From Pelagophyceae sp. CCMP2097 (lineage: Eukaryota; Sar; Pelagophyceae), in contig MU657173.1 of NCBI GenBank assembly GCA_026770575.1, positions 743,095-807,094 of the forward strand: 64,000 bases of DNA, in the 5' to 3' direction. A program made the position numbers and the translations under genes. Below, piece by piece: positions 9,975-20,426 of this stretch; within the stretch, counting starts at the first letter, position 1, and every line of letters begins with the position of its first letter. The notes under the pieces were generated by a model. The model worked only from the letters and a program-made list of their open reading frames with translations, ran no database searches and had not been told where the DNA came from.

Positions 9975-11201
9975 TTAGACGTCCACCGTCTCGGCCGGCT
10001 TTGGTGATTTGCGCGCGGCTTTGGGCGGTGTGTCCGGCGGGGTTTCTTGCGGCGCGGAGGCGTCGCGCGGCTTGGTGCGCGGCGGAAAGAGGTCCGAGGC
10101 GAGGTAGGCAGGCAGTTTGACGTTGTCGACGAGGAGGCGGCGGAGCAAGTAGACAAAGAGAGCGAACTCGTCTCGGCCGAGGCCGTCGTCTCGGCCGAGG
10201 TCGCACAGATGCCACGCGCGTCTTAAAGCGTCCGTACTCGGCGGCGTTCCCCCAAAGCAGTCGTTGAACAAAGGAGTCGTCTCTAGAGCCTTTTTCAAAG
10301 CCGCGCCGGAGACGAAAATCGTCTCGTCCTTTGGTTTGTCCTCGGGCATCTTGGCGTTTGGCACCACGCTCCGCTCGCCCACCTCTTCACGGCCGAGCGC
10401 GGCCACGTCGAAGAAGAGGTCGCGCCAGTCGTCGGCGCCGACTCGGAGCTCCCAGGCGCGGCAGCGCCACCGCCTTAGACGAGAAAGATAGCATTTGACG
10501 CAGATAGAAATTTGCCACCCGACGCCGAAAAACGAAAAGCCGATGGACGCCGTCGTCCCCAGCAAAGGGTCCCTTGAAGCAGGGAGGCCGGTGAGGTCGT
10601 CGGCGTCCTCGCCTTCCCGCAATTTCGTGGTGATCCAGTCCTTAGCGCGGTCCTCCAAGCGTTGGAACATAGTAGAGAGCAGCCGCCGGTCTCTCAAGGC
10701 GAGCTCGCTGCCGGCCTCGACGCTCGTGCCGTCGATCTTGACCGGCACGCTCTGTATTCGCGCCCTCATGAGTCGCGCCTTCAGTCAAAAGATCTCCCAC
10801 GAGATGTCTCCAAATAGGCATCCTCACAGATCGGCAGGAACGCACCTTGGCCCACGGCGCTACTTTGTTCTCCTTGCGCTCGAACATGAGCTGGACGGAC
10901 TCTTCGTACAAGCCGAGCTTCCACTCGACTTCGACACTGCCAGCGTACCCTCGAGCTTCAAAAGTTGCGTAGGCGAACCTATGAATTGCGAGTCAATGCG
11001 AGACCTTAATGCGAGTAAGAGATATATGTTGATGCTCGAAGCGCACCTCAGGAACTTGTCGACTTCCCTTTGGATGAAGTAACCTTTCTTATCTTCCGCC
11101 TTGGTCTCCGGAACCGGCTCCTCGCCAGTCTCCTGCACCGACGGCGCCCCGACGTTCGTCGAGAGCGACTGCGACCGCCCACTGCCCCCGAAGCCGAACA
11201 T
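9975..11201 (-). CDS. EH-domain protein, probable endocytic adaptor (363 aa)
   Basis: Three exons, 11201-11047, 10978-10846 and 10778-9975, start MFGFGGSGRSQSL. The C-terminal third carries an EH (Eps15 homology) domain: FGGTPPSTDALRRAWHLCDL, then GRDDGLGRDEFALFVYLLRR. DLGRDDGLGRDE is an EF-hand-like loop. EH domains bind NPF peptides in endocytosis and membrane recycling. The middle (LSTMFQRLEDRAKDWITTKL) may be a helical lipid- or protein-binding region, but I do not recognise it. The C-terminus is Pro/Lys-rich and disordered. Introns are 68 and 67 nt with GTGCGC and GTGCGT donors. Family membership rests mainly on the EH domain. Confidence 0.75.
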
Positions 11202-12007
11202 GCCGCCCGAACCGCGTCTTTGCGCGAGGAAGCTTCCCAGGCGAGGGAAGGCCTTCCCTCCAACCAAAATGACTCACCCTCCCTTCGCTAAAGTTTGGCG
11301 AAGATTTCCAGCAAACAACGAAAAATGTCTTACAAAAAAATCCATCATGAAACGATTTCCACTCAACTACAAATTTCTCGTCCTACAAACGAGGTATGGG
11401 GCCACTTATGGTCGCTGCGTCGCGGGCTGGTGGCGGCGCGGTCCCCGACGAAGGAAGTTTGTTTATGGGCTCGATCCGCCGACCGTGAAGCCGCTTTCAA
11501 GAATAAAACGGTGTAAAACTTGACACCATTTCCGCGTAATTGCGGATTTGCATGGGCGTTTTAAGTCAAATGGGGCCCATAACTTGCAAAATAGAGCCCA
11601 TAGCCTAAATTTTGGGTCTTATCCCGAACCTCCATGGGCCACTAGGTCGGACTCTGGCGATGCCAAGGCCTACAGCCGGCCCCAATGAAGCGGCAGGGAG
11701 GTGGAACTCAGACGAAGACAACGGAAAACCACCTCAAACCAGCTTTTGGCGACGCTATAATCGAGATTGCGCGCGGAATACGCGAAAAACGGGAGAGTTC
11801 CACCTCCAGCCCGAAACCTTGGGTCGGGCCGGACATGTCCAGCCACTCAAAGTCTTCTCAAACGTGCTGTGGAGGTTTGGAAATGAGCGGCTTTTTCATG
11901 TTGAACCCCCCTTGTATAATAAAAGTTTTCTTTCACTCGCTCTCGCGGGGAGCGCGGTTCCCGGAACGATGAACGATACAGTCCTTTACGCGCGGCCCGC
12001 CGCCTAT
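11202..12007. other. intergenic region, AT-richer, no gene seen
   Basis: This 800-bp stretch lies upstream of the EH gene and beyond the 3' end of ISCA2. It is less GC-rich than the coding DNA (for example 11280-11400) and has a TATA-like tataataaaag at about 11913. A plus-strand frame at 11612-12073 overlaps the ISCA2 end and looks spurious. Confidence 0.5.
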
Positions 12008-12776
12008 TCAGTCCAAAGCCGGGTTGTCCTCAAAGTTCTTGACGGCGAAGGAGGAGCCGCAGCCGCAGGCTGACTCGGAGAGCGGGTTGTTCCTAACGAA
12101 GCGCGTTTGACTTTTGCAGGAATACATTTCCTCGATCGAGGACCATGGCGTTCCTCGAAGACGGTGCGGCAGGGATTGAACCCGGAAGGGATGGCCTCAG
12201 TGGAGTGCATAACAAAAGAAAAAGAGTGCACGAAAACTCACGTGACTGCAAAGGCGCTGCCCATCATGTCGCTCTCGTAATCAATCGTCGCGCCCTTGAC
12301 GTACGCCAGCGAACTTTCGTCGACGACGAAGGGCATCTCGTCGCGTAGGAAGACGACGTCGTCCTCCTGCAGGGCCGTGGTGCACAGCTCTGTGGAAAAC
12401 ACGTACGAGAACCCCGAGCCTGCGTCGCGCGTGCGGGCCGCACGCCACGCAGCCGAGACTTACAGCCGCCGCTGTCGACGGCGAGGCGGAGGCGCATCGC
12501 TGAAGCGTTCTTCGCGCTCAGCGCCGCGATGCGCTGTAGAGAGATGGATGATATTCCACGACGATTCACGAACCGCGCCGCCTCCTCTCCGGGACCGCGA
12601 CGAAAACTCGAGGGCTCGCGGGTCTAGCAAATATGCGTCCGGTCGAGGCGCACCTCTGCGGTGGCTTTGGTCACGATGATGTCCGGGAGCACGTTCGCAG
12701 TCTGCACGGCAGAGAAACGTCGCACCGTCGGCGCGCGCGCAACCCGCGCGAGATACGCGACCGCGCGCGGGAACAT
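12008..12776 (-). CDS. ISCA2: mitochondrial A-type iron-sulfur assembly protein, ISCA2-like (157 aa)
   Basis: A-type carrier that helps build 4Fe-4S clusters in mitochondria. Four exons: 12776-12654, 12533-12464, 12419-12242 and 12110-12008. The N-terminus MFPRAVAYLARVARAPTVRR is an arginine-rich presequence. The HesB fold follows: RIAALSAKNASAMRLRLAVD, SGGCSGFSYVFS with the first cluster cysteine (split by a 44-nt intron), VVDESSLAYVKGATIDYES, and the C-terminal SACGCGSSFAVKN with the C-x-C pair. All three ligand cysteines are present. The NNP...CGCGSSF ending and the VVD.SLAYVKGA motif match ISCA2 better than ISCA1. It is divergent from TRM7 with only 149 bp between the starts. Confidence 0.9.
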
Positions 12777-12925
12777 GATGGGGAGGCCCGAGGGCAAAGG
12801 GCGGCGTCGTCAGGACTGTTCTGGCGGCACTGCAAACACTACGGCTTCGCTGAAACTTTGTTTAGCGACGCTTTTTGTTGTGTCTCGACGCGACGTCGCC
12901 CGCGCCGGTCGTGGCGCCGTCTGGC
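12777..12925. promoter_or_regulatory. bidirectional promoter region of ISCA2 and TRM7
   Basis: 149 bp separate the divergent start codons, so promoters and 5' leaders of both genes must lie here or within the genes. I see no clear TATA box. Confidence 0.5.
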
Positions 12926-14635
12926 ATGGGCAAGTTCAGCAAGGACAAGCGGGACGCGTACTACCGCATCGCCAAGGACGCGGGGCTGCGGTCTCGCGCA
13001 GGGTTCAAAATTATCCAGGTTAGGAGCAGTTCCTACCAGAGAGGCGATGACGAGACGGTCCCCTATAACCAGAGAGGCGATGACGAGACGGTCCGGGTTT
13101 GTCCGCGGTCCTTGGGCCTTCCGGAAAATGCTCGACCGGGTCCCCTCCAACCGGTCCCTCCTCAGCTCGACGAGAAGCTGCAGCTGCTCGCCGGCGTCAC
13201 AAAGGTGCGTGCTCTCGAGTGGTGCCGTTGAATTGCTCTCGAGTGGCGGCATGCCGTTGACGTCTCGATGGCGGCATGCCGTCGACCCTCCATCGCAGGT
13301 CGTCGACCTCTGCTCCGCGCCGGGCGGCTGGTCGCAGGCGAGTCTAGCCTCGTTGCATCGTCCTTTCCCCCTTTGTCGACGCTCAGCGTTCGACAGGTCT
13401 GCGCAGCGACGCTCGCTGCGGGCTCGACGATCGTCGCAGTCGACCTCAAGGCCGTCGCGCCCATAGACGGCGTGAGAGCAGCCTGCGAGAGATCCGAACA
13501 CTGATGGAGTGTGACACTGTCATCCACCCTGCCAGGTCGTCCGCATCATCGGCGACATTACGGACGAGGAGACGCTGCGGCGCGTCGAAGCGGCCCTCGG
13601 TGAGGTCTCCATGGCCGGTTCTGACTGCGGGTGTCAATCCGCAAACGCTTCAAGCGACCCGGTCCGCGGCAGGCGGCTCCAAGGCCGAACTCGTGCTCTG
13701 CGACGGCGCGCCCGACGTCGTGAACTTGGGCGACGTCGACGCGCATCTACAGCATCAATTAGTGCTCTGCGCGGTCGACGCGGCGATGCGCTTGATCGAC
13801 AGAGAGGGCACCTTCGTCTCCAAAGTCTATCGCGGCCGAGGCATCGCAGACCTCTTCGTGAGCGCATGCGGGGCACCGCGCAGCCACGAGGGGCGAAATC
13901 AAGCGCCACACGCAAAATAGGCGCCACACGCAAAATAGGCCCGCCTCGATGCCGTCTTCGAGCACGTCACTCTCGCAAAGCCCCGGACGTCGCGCAACGT
14001 CTCTCTCGAGGCCTTTGTCGTCTGCCGCGGCCTACGCTCGACGCCAAAGTCGCGCGGCGAGACGGCGAGGCACTTTCCTTTTGTCGCGTGCGGCAGCGGC
14101 GATGACTACGACGCCGTACGTTCCAATCAAGTGGGCACCCGCCATCCACAGAGGGGCCACCTGCTATCCACAGAGCTCTCTGTGGGCCCGGGGAGCACGG
14201 CGGGGCATCCCACGTCATCCTGCGCGGATTGTGGTCGCAGGACGCGATCCGGGATTGTGCAAGTCAGACTCGAGCCATCCGGGATTGTGCAAGTCGGACT
14301 CGAGCCATCCGGGATTGTGGGATTAGGACGCATCTTACCCGCTCGACTTCCTCCTCGGCACGGCAGACATCGCCGGCTACGTTTTAAAGGCGCCCGTGCA
14401 GATGCCGCTCAACCCGACGCACTTAGCCGCGGTCGGCGGCGGTCAAGTCGTCGCCGAGGCCTCTTCAGGCCTTGCGCTGCCGATTTCTGCAATTTCGACA
14501 AAAATCCCCGCAAGCTTCCGCGCCGACGCGCACGTCGCGCCGCGGTGCGGCGGCCACACCGCAGCCTTCGACGCGGACTCGCTCCGGCGGTGGCTCGCCG
14601 ACGACGATCCTTCTGGAGAAAGCGTAAAACGATAA
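12926..14635 (+). CDS. TRM7: tRNA 2'-O-ribose methyltransferase, TRM7/FTSJ1 type (326 aa)
   Basis: SAM-dependent enzyme that methylates positions 32 and 34 of the tRNA anticodon loop. Eight exons: 12926-13018, 13166-13204, 13299-13337, 13397-13471, 13536-13599, 13673-13857, 13939-14115 and 14327-14635. The start MGKFSKDKRDAYYRIAKDAG is diagnostic. The K-D-K-E catalytic set is present: K in RAGFKIIQ, D in CDGAPDV, K in FVSKVYRG and E in SLEAFVVC. The SAM motif is VVDLCSAPGGWSQ, then STIVAVDLKAVAPIDG. The tail SYPLDFLL matches TRM7 rather than bacterial FtsJ. Intron 3 (13338-13396) appears to use a GCGAGT donor; a GT alternative also keeps the frame. Three introns carry tandem duplications. Confidence 0.92.
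13036..13094. repeat. 26-bp repeat pair inside TRM7 intron 1
   Basis: ccagagaggcgatgacgaga plus cggtcc occurs at 13036-13061 and 13069-13094, separated by 7 bp, wholly within the first intron. Confidence 0.85.
13903..13938. repeat. 18-bp tandem duplication carrying the 3' splice site of TRM7 intron 6
   Basis: gcgccacacgcaaaatag occurs twice in a row, at 13903-13920 and 13921-13938. Both end in a candidate TAG acceptor. Using the first would leave an in-frame TAG six codons later, so only the second is productive. Confidence 0.8.
14247..14320. repeat. 30-bp tandem repeat inside TRM7 intron 7
   Basis: atccgggattgtgcaagtc(a/g) plus gactcgagcc occurs at 14247-14276 and 14277-14306, followed by a partial third copy. 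It makes this intron 211 nt, the longest of the gene. Confidence 0.85.
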
Positions 14636-14679
14636 GTCGACGTGATTAGAAATGGCCGTCTGCGCTCCGCGCGGGGCGC

Positions 14680-15566
14680 CTACTTGGGCCCGATGACGGT
14701 GATGATCTTGTCCGCGCCGTCGGTTTTTACAGAGCCGAGGCCAATGGTCACAATCTGCCTAATTTCCAATAATTTCCAAATTTGTGCCTGAGACGGTACC
14801 CTACGCTGCGACGCACTGCATCTCCTTGCGGCAAAACGGGCAGTGGCCACTCGTGACGAGGACGTCGATGCAGCAGTTGTAGCACATGCCGCCGTGCCCG
14901 CAGTGCCTGGCGCGGGAAGCGTGAGCGCCACTGCGTCGACGGACGAGGCGCGCCACACAGACACGTTGGGCGCCGGTCTGCACAGGATGACGGCGTTCTT
15001 CGCCTTTTCGAAGCAGATTGTGCAAGTGTCCGTCGGGTCGAGCGGCGTCTTTGGAGACTCGACGTCGGCCGCATCGGCGGCGGCTTCTGCGGAAGCGTTG
15101 GCGGCTTTTGCGGCATCGTCGGCGGGGACGGCCTTGACCTCGACGGCGTTGCTGAAGAGCGAGAGGCCCGCCGCGATGGTGGCCCCGGTCTCGGGGAACA
15201 TGGCTTCGCCGCTGCGGAACCTACGCGACGCGATTGCCATTGCGATACGGCGGCGACTGCGATCCGGCGACAGCGATGGGACGCCTTACTTGGAGCACGC
15301 CTCGAAGCGGTTGTTCTGCTTGAGGATGAGGAACTCGGGCCTGACAAAGGAGCGTCCGGCGGCGGCGGCGAGGCCCGCGTCGCGCGGCGGGATACGCACT
15401 TGCTTGCGTGGCGCATCTTATTGTGCGCCTCAATGCGTTTCCGACCCATGTCCGCCGGCTCGTCGCCGTCCGCGTCGTCGAAGTTGTCCCGCAGCTCCAA
15501 GGCGAGCATCGTCAGGCGAGTGAAGCCGATGCCCACAAGGGCCACAACGACAAGGCTGATCATCAT
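14680..15566 (-). CDS. membrane-anchored RING-finger protein, probable E3 ubiquitin ligase (207 aa)
   Basis: Five exons, 15566-15400, 15340-15290, 15220-14984, 14906-14817 and 14758-14680, join in frame. The N-terminus MMISLVVVALVGIGFTRLTM is a transmembrane anchor. An acidic/alanine-rich spacer follows, then a C3HC4 RING: CTICFEKAKNAVILHCGHGG, MCYNCC and CPFCRKEM. The fourth intron falls inside the RING. The close-packed HCGHGGMCYNC form resembles IAP/MUL1-type RINGs that act at membranes. The last exon adds IVTIGLGSVKTDGADKIITV. The true start may lie slightly upstream, since the frame stays open to about 15650. It is convergent with TRM7, 44 bp away. Confidence 0.8.
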
Positions 15567-16133
15567 ATTGCCCGGCCGCTGCGGCCCGAAGAGGCCCGAG
15601 TCGCCAGAGGTGCCCGCGTAGGCCGAGATGGCGCCGAGACGACGCGCCGAGATGACGCCGGGAGCAGCCTAGCCCGAAAAGAACTGGAGAATCTCCTTCT
15701 CATCAGAAGTTCTTCTATTCCTACTACTAGGAATTCCTACTAGGAATCCTATGTGACTATGACATACTGAATCCTAGAGTTCTGTAGACTAGATCTAGGC
15801 GACGACGCCTGTGCCGCGGGCCGCACGAAAGGGTCCTTCCTCGAGGGCCCGGCGGGGCGCACGAGGTGTCCGATCGCGGTCTCTTTAGTCGGCATACGAG
15901 GAAGAGCACGGCGGTGTGCGAGGCGGCGGAAACGGTAACAGTCACGGTTTCGGAAACATCCTCAAGGCCATCGTTGACTCGTGGTTGACCATGCGTCTGC
16001 GCGGCCGTGGCGGGCGCGACTGCATCACCTTCTTAAAAATGGCCGCCCAAGGACGCCGATGCGTCCCCTGCGGCGGCGCGTCGGCGCGTAAAGCGCCGGC
16101 CGGCGGCGTTTGCCCCGGCGGCGTTGCGGCGTG
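15567..16133. other. intergenic region with short palindromic repeats
   Basis: No gene is seen. Around 15715-15755 ctactaggaattcctactag is followed by aggaatcct, giving a perfect AGGAATTCCT palindrome plus a direct repeat in an AT-rich patch. This is probably promoter DNA of the RING gene. Confidence 0.45.
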
Positions 16134-18368
16134 CTAGCGGCCGCCCATGGGGTTGCGCTGCGACACGCCTTTTTCCGTCTTGCGCGACGTGGAGCCGAGC
16201 TGCGTGCCCTGGCCGCGGAGGAGCGACTTTGGCTTCGCTTTGATGTCTCCGCACTTTGGAATGTGGCGCTCCCCGGCCGCCTGGTTGAAGCGGCGCTGGC
16301 AGTTCGGGCACTGGACGTACGACGGGTCCACCTTGGCCGCCGCCGCCGGCCGCACGGGCAGCGGCTTGCCCTGGGCGGTGGCCGCCGTATCCTCGCGCAT
16401 GCTGCGCATGGCGTCGCGGAGGGCCTCGGACTGCTGCTGCCACTTCTTCTGCGGCTCGCCCGGCGCCGCCGGCGCCGCCGCGGAGACCTTGCGCGCCTTG
16501 GCCTCCTTCTTCACCTCCAAGACGCCCTTCTTGAACAGGTTGCGGTCTTCCCCTTCCAAGCCCTTTGCGCGCACGGCCGCCGCGTTGAACAGCTTGCGCT
16601 GCTTCTTCGGCGCGCACTTCGGGCAGCACCGGATGCCGTCCTTGGCCTCGAAGCGGTCTAGGACCTTGCAGGCGACCTCGCGGCCGCACGTGACGCACTC
16701 GCCGACTTCCCCGACCTCCATGGCGTCGTCCGGCAAGCCCGAAGTGCCAAACTCGGCGTGCGACGCCGGCGTTTTTGACGCGCGCGCCGGCGCCGCGCTA
16801 AAGGCGCCGTCGTCGTCGTCGTCGTAGCGGTCGCGCTGCGTCGAAGCGGGAGCCCGCCGCGCGCCGCCGCCGCGGTCGTCGCGCGGCGCGGGAGACTCGG
16901 GCCGCGCGCCGCTGCGGCTGAAGCCCTGCGCTGGCGCCGCGTCGCGCGTGTCGCGCGTGTCGCGCTGGTCGCGCGTGTCGCGCTGGTCGCGCGTGTCGCG
17001 CTGGTCGCGGTTGGATGCGCGCGAGGAGAGCGGCGCGGGCGACTGCGGCCGGCTGCGGCTCGGCGCGTCGTCGGCGGCCTTTGGCTTGTGCCACGTCGTC
17101 GTGCCCTGGGACTTGTTGTGATAATAAGTCTTTGTCGTTTTCGCGTCCGTGTGGCTCGTCCAGCCGTCTGGCAAGTCGTCGTCCCGCGGCCGGCGGCGGT
17201 CCGCGTCTTTGCGCGGCTGCGAGGCCGCCGGGGCGTCCGACTTCTGCCGGTCGAACGCCGACAGCTGCGCCTCCAAGTGCGCCACGCGCGCGCCCGCGGA
17301 AGACTTGCCGCCACCCACGGCGACGTCGTCGAAGTTCACGTTCGTCTTTGCCGGCTCGTCGTCGTCGTCGCGCGCCGCCGCCTGGAACGCCGGCACTTCA
17401 GAGTCGTCGTTCCACTCGGGCCTTCGGGCCGCCGCCGCCTGCGGCCGGCCGGGCCGCCGGCGGCGCTCGGCTGCGGGCTCGGCTGCGCCGCGCGAGTCTT
17501 TCCCGGCCGTGCTGGCCCCACCGTTGACCAACTCGTCGCGCGAGGGCCGGCGGTGCGCCGCGCCGAGGCGCTGCTGCGCGGAAGCCATCTCGCTGGCTGA
17601 TTGCGTCCGCAGCTCCTTGGCCGCGTCCCCTTCGCGCGACCCCATCGACAACTTGAGGTCCGAGAGAGAGTCAGCTCTGGAGAGGCCGCCCTCGTCGCCG
17701 GACCCCGCGCGCGGCCGCGACCGGTCGCGGCCGCCGTAGGAGATTTGGATCGAAGGGTGCTGCTGCTGCACGACCCTGCGGCGCGGGTGTCACAAAGGGC
17801 GCGCGTCACAAAGTCAAAAAGGGCGCGCGTCACAAAGGGCGCGCGTCACAAAGGGCGCGTCAATCAGGGCGCCCGTCCGCCTTGCCGGGACGCTGCGGCA
17901 GACGTGGCGAGGCGCCTGGCCTGGGAGCCGGAGAGCTTGCGGCGCCGGACGTTCTCGAGCAAGTCTTCGAAGTCCGACTCGGGCCTGCGCGGAAACGTCA
18001 AAGCGGCGCCGGCCCCGGTCCTCAACGGAGCCGTATGAGGCCCATCCCCACCCGGCGCGCCGCCCCGCCGCCGCGCCGGCCCCCCGCCCGGATGCGGCGG
18101 TGGCCGCGCCGCTCTCCTCTTAGAAAGCCCTTGGCCGCGGCGTCGCGAGGCGTTTGCGCGCTTCGCCGGGTCTTTCTGCGCCCCTTGGCCGGGGCGCCGG
18201 TGCGCGCATGCCGTCGGCGGCCTTGGCTGCGCCCGCCGCGGTGGGTCCAGGCGCGTTGCCGCCGGGCGGCCGCGTCCATGTGGTCTTGGACGTTGAGGCA
18301 TGATGAAAGTACTGCTTGCCCGTCTTCTTGCAGACGTGGCCGCTCCAGCCCGGCGGCAGCGCCTCCAT
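16134..18368 (-). CDS. two-WW-domain protein with C-terminal ZC2HC-type zinc fingers
   Basis: Exon 1 starts MEALPPGWSGHVCKKTGKQY and contains a WW domain ending TTWTRPPGG. The large last exon (about 17771-16134) has a second WW (LPDGWTSHTDAKTTKTYYHN, TTTWHKP). It also has a CVTCGREV...CCPKCAPKKQRKLF zinc module and a C-terminal CPNCQRRFNQAAGERHIPKC finger of the ZC2HC1 kind. WW domains bind proline-rich peptides; ZC2HC proteins are often ciliary. Between them lies a short exon (PESDFEDLLENVRRRKLSGS). No GT donor exists between the first WW and the following stop, so that intron would need a GC donor, and the junction is tentative. The coding region also holds an in-frame 18-nt repeat (about 16941-17011). 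Confidence 0.65.
16941..17011. repeat. in-frame 18-bp coding repeat (RDQRDT)
   Basis: gcgctggtcgcgcgtgtc on the plus strand recurs about three times and encodes tandem RDQRDT hexapeptides in the WW protein, a charged low-complexity stretch. Confidence 0.8.
17787..17870. repeat. tandem repeat of about 16 bp inside an intron of the WW gene
   Basis: gcgcgtcacaaaggg recurs four to five times between the PESDFEDLLENV exon and the large last exon, just upstream of the CCGCAG acceptor. Confidence 0.8.
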
Positions 18369-18650
18369 TTTAAAGACAAGGAGAGCCCGCCCGCCGCGGC
18401 CGTCCGATCGCAAAGGCCGTTAAGAGACCCGCGAGAAGGCACAGCGAGCCAATTTCGAAAGAACCGCGCGGACTCGGGGCACCTGAGATAACCACTTGAT
18501 CCAAGAGGCAGCCGCGCGGCTCGGGGGAAGGCTTACGCGACGCGTGTCGTGGACGAGCACAGGACTCTCCGGCCGCGGCTCCCGGGAGGTGCGCAGCGGC
18601 GCAAGAAACCCTCCAAAAAAGCACTTTTTCCTCAGGGGTCCTCGGCACCG

Positions 18651-18773
18651 GTCGCGCGAACGCCCGCGGGAAAGGCGATGGAAACGGACGGCGCGGAAAG
18701 GACCGGACGCCGAAGAACGAACCCAGTGCACGCGTGAGGGCCTCCTTTTGTGCCAAAATCAAATCCTGCGACC
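18651..18773 (+). repeat. orphan copy of the MYND-gene leader repeat
   Basis: This sequence is a diverged copy of the repeats at 39861-40005 and 44139-44290, which lie just upstream of the two MYND/RING/Sel1 genes. Shared stretches include acggaaacggacggcgc, cgaagaacgaacc, gtgaggcc and gccaaaatcaaatc(a/c)tgcgacc. No MYND gene follows here. The rest of the 18369-18901 spacer shows nothing recognisable. Confidence 0.75.
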
Positions 18774-18901
18774 CTGACTCATATTATGCATTTCGCACCG
18801 ACTCATTTCGCACCGACCTCGGTCCGAGCGAGTCGGAGAGTGACGACGGTCGAGGTCACGGCGAGGTGCAAAAAAAATCGATGTGCAACGTTGTACTTTA
18901 G

Positions 18902-20017
18902 TCACGCTGCTGCGCGGCCTGCCGCGGCCTCCGGCGCGGCCTCGAGCGCGGCCACTGGCGCGGCCTCGTGCGCGTCGCGCGCGTCTTGCGAGTCGTGCTC
19001 GGGCCGCGGCGGGAGGGCGCCGAACTTTTCCGGGGGCCAGACGCGGACGATGACGCGGCCCTTGACCTACGGGGTCGGCGTCGGGGTCGGGTTGGGGCCT
19101 TTGAGCCAGGCGGCGGGCCCCGTCGATGGAGCCTCTGCTGCCGCTCAAAGGCTGGCCTCGGCATGCGCGGCATTGACGCGGCGGTCTCGCGAGGGCCTCG
19201 GGCACGGCGCCGTAGTATCGCGAGTCGTTTGAGTTTCCGGTGTTGTCGCCCAAGAGCCACACACAGCCTTTGGGCACCACCGCCTTCGACGCCGCCGCGC
19301 CAAACGCGCTACGCAGCCAGGGTGCGGACGCGAAAGCCGGGGCCGCAGACTCACGGCGGGATTGGCTCGCCGGCGACAGCAGCGACGCGCTTGCACACCG
19401 TCCTACGTGGTCCTTTTTCGGCATTGTGTCTCGGCGGTCCCGGCGCGGCGCTTCCCCCGACGCTGTGAAGCGCTGCTGGGCGTTTGTGGGGGATTTCGCA
19501 ATGACGACGTCGCCGACCTTGACTCGGCCGAACCGAGGTGTGAACCGTTCCATGATGACCACGTCGCCTGTGCGTCGCAGCTTTCGAGCTTTTGAGCACC
19601 GGAGCAATTCCGAGCACCGGTCCCACGAGGCTTCTTCTCGATGCCTTACGAGCGCCGGCCGCACGGGGCGTCACGCACCGGCTTCGGAGCACGTTGGGAG
19701 CATGCTCGGCCCGCAGCACATTGTGACCTCGAGGACATACTCGTGGAGGCAGTGCAACACCGCGCCAAACTGAATAAGCTGCAGCGCCTGGTGCGCCCAG
19801 TCCCGGGCCTACGCGCCGCAGCGTCCGCCGCGCATAGCCCAAAGGCCCCGCGGCGGCGGCCCAAAGACGGCCTTACCGACTCTGTGGGTGGGGCCTCTGC
19901 CTGAGGTGCATGCGTCGACGCCCTTCGCCGGGCGTGCGTATCCGGCCTAAGCCGCTCCCAGGCGCGCGACGCCGGCGGCCGCCGTATAGCGCGCGCGGCG
20001 GCGGCGAGGAGCGCCAT
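18902..20017 (-). CDS. mitochondrial inner-membrane signal peptidase, IMP1-like (235 aa)
   Basis: Type I signal peptidase family; IMP proteases trim inner-membrane proteins on the intermembrane-space side. Six exons: 20017-19877, 19808-19679, 19567-19462, 19402-19355, 19308-19191 and 19066-18902. The N-terminus MALLAAAARAIRRPPASRAW is presequence-like. GPSMLPT holds the catalytic serine, FGRVKVGDVVIAKSP follows, TVCKRVAAVAGE holds the catalytic lysine, and VPKGCVWLLGDNTGNSNDSR is the classic box D/E region. The end is GRVIVRVWPPEKFG plus an alanine-rich tail. The last intron best fits a GC donor (GAGGCCCTC|GCGAGA), which keeps VPEAL; a GT alternative would delete those five residues. Confidence 0.85.
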
Positions 20018-20426
20018 CGGAACGCGGTCCGCACGGCTCTACCTTGCTCTTGGCGATCTCCGGCAACAAGTTCCTTCCTCGGCATCGTCCGGCCCCGTCG
20101 TTCAACCGGGCGCGGGCGCGCGCAGGCGTGACCTGGCTCTGCCGTTTCTGCCGCTGCGGCTGCTGCTGCTGGCCGCGGCGATGGACGTTGGGGCGGCCTT
20201 TGCCGTGGCACGGCGCGTCTCGTCAGAAACCGACGCCGCGTCCCGTCGCAGCGCCGCTCAACCGTCGCCGCCGCGGCGACTCGCGAATTCGTAGGCGCCG
20301 CGCGGGCTTCGTCGGCGGCAGACTCCGCCGCGATGACGCGCGCTGGCTCGGCGCGCGCGCCGGCGGCGCGCTCCGCGACGCGCGGCGGCAAGGTGCGCCG
20401 GCGGCGACGCGTCGGCGCGCGGTCCG
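20018..20426. promoter_or_regulatory. bidirectional promoter region of IMP1-like and POP genes
   Basis: 409 bp between divergent starts, very GC-rich, with no clear core-promoter motif. Upstream ATGs in other frames (for example 20333) make the exact POP start uncertain. Confidence 0.4.

Noticed and set aside
13036..14320. Regularly repeated units resembling a CRISPR array
   Set aside because: Only two to three copies, directly adjacent, with no spacers and all inside introns of a eukaryotic gene.
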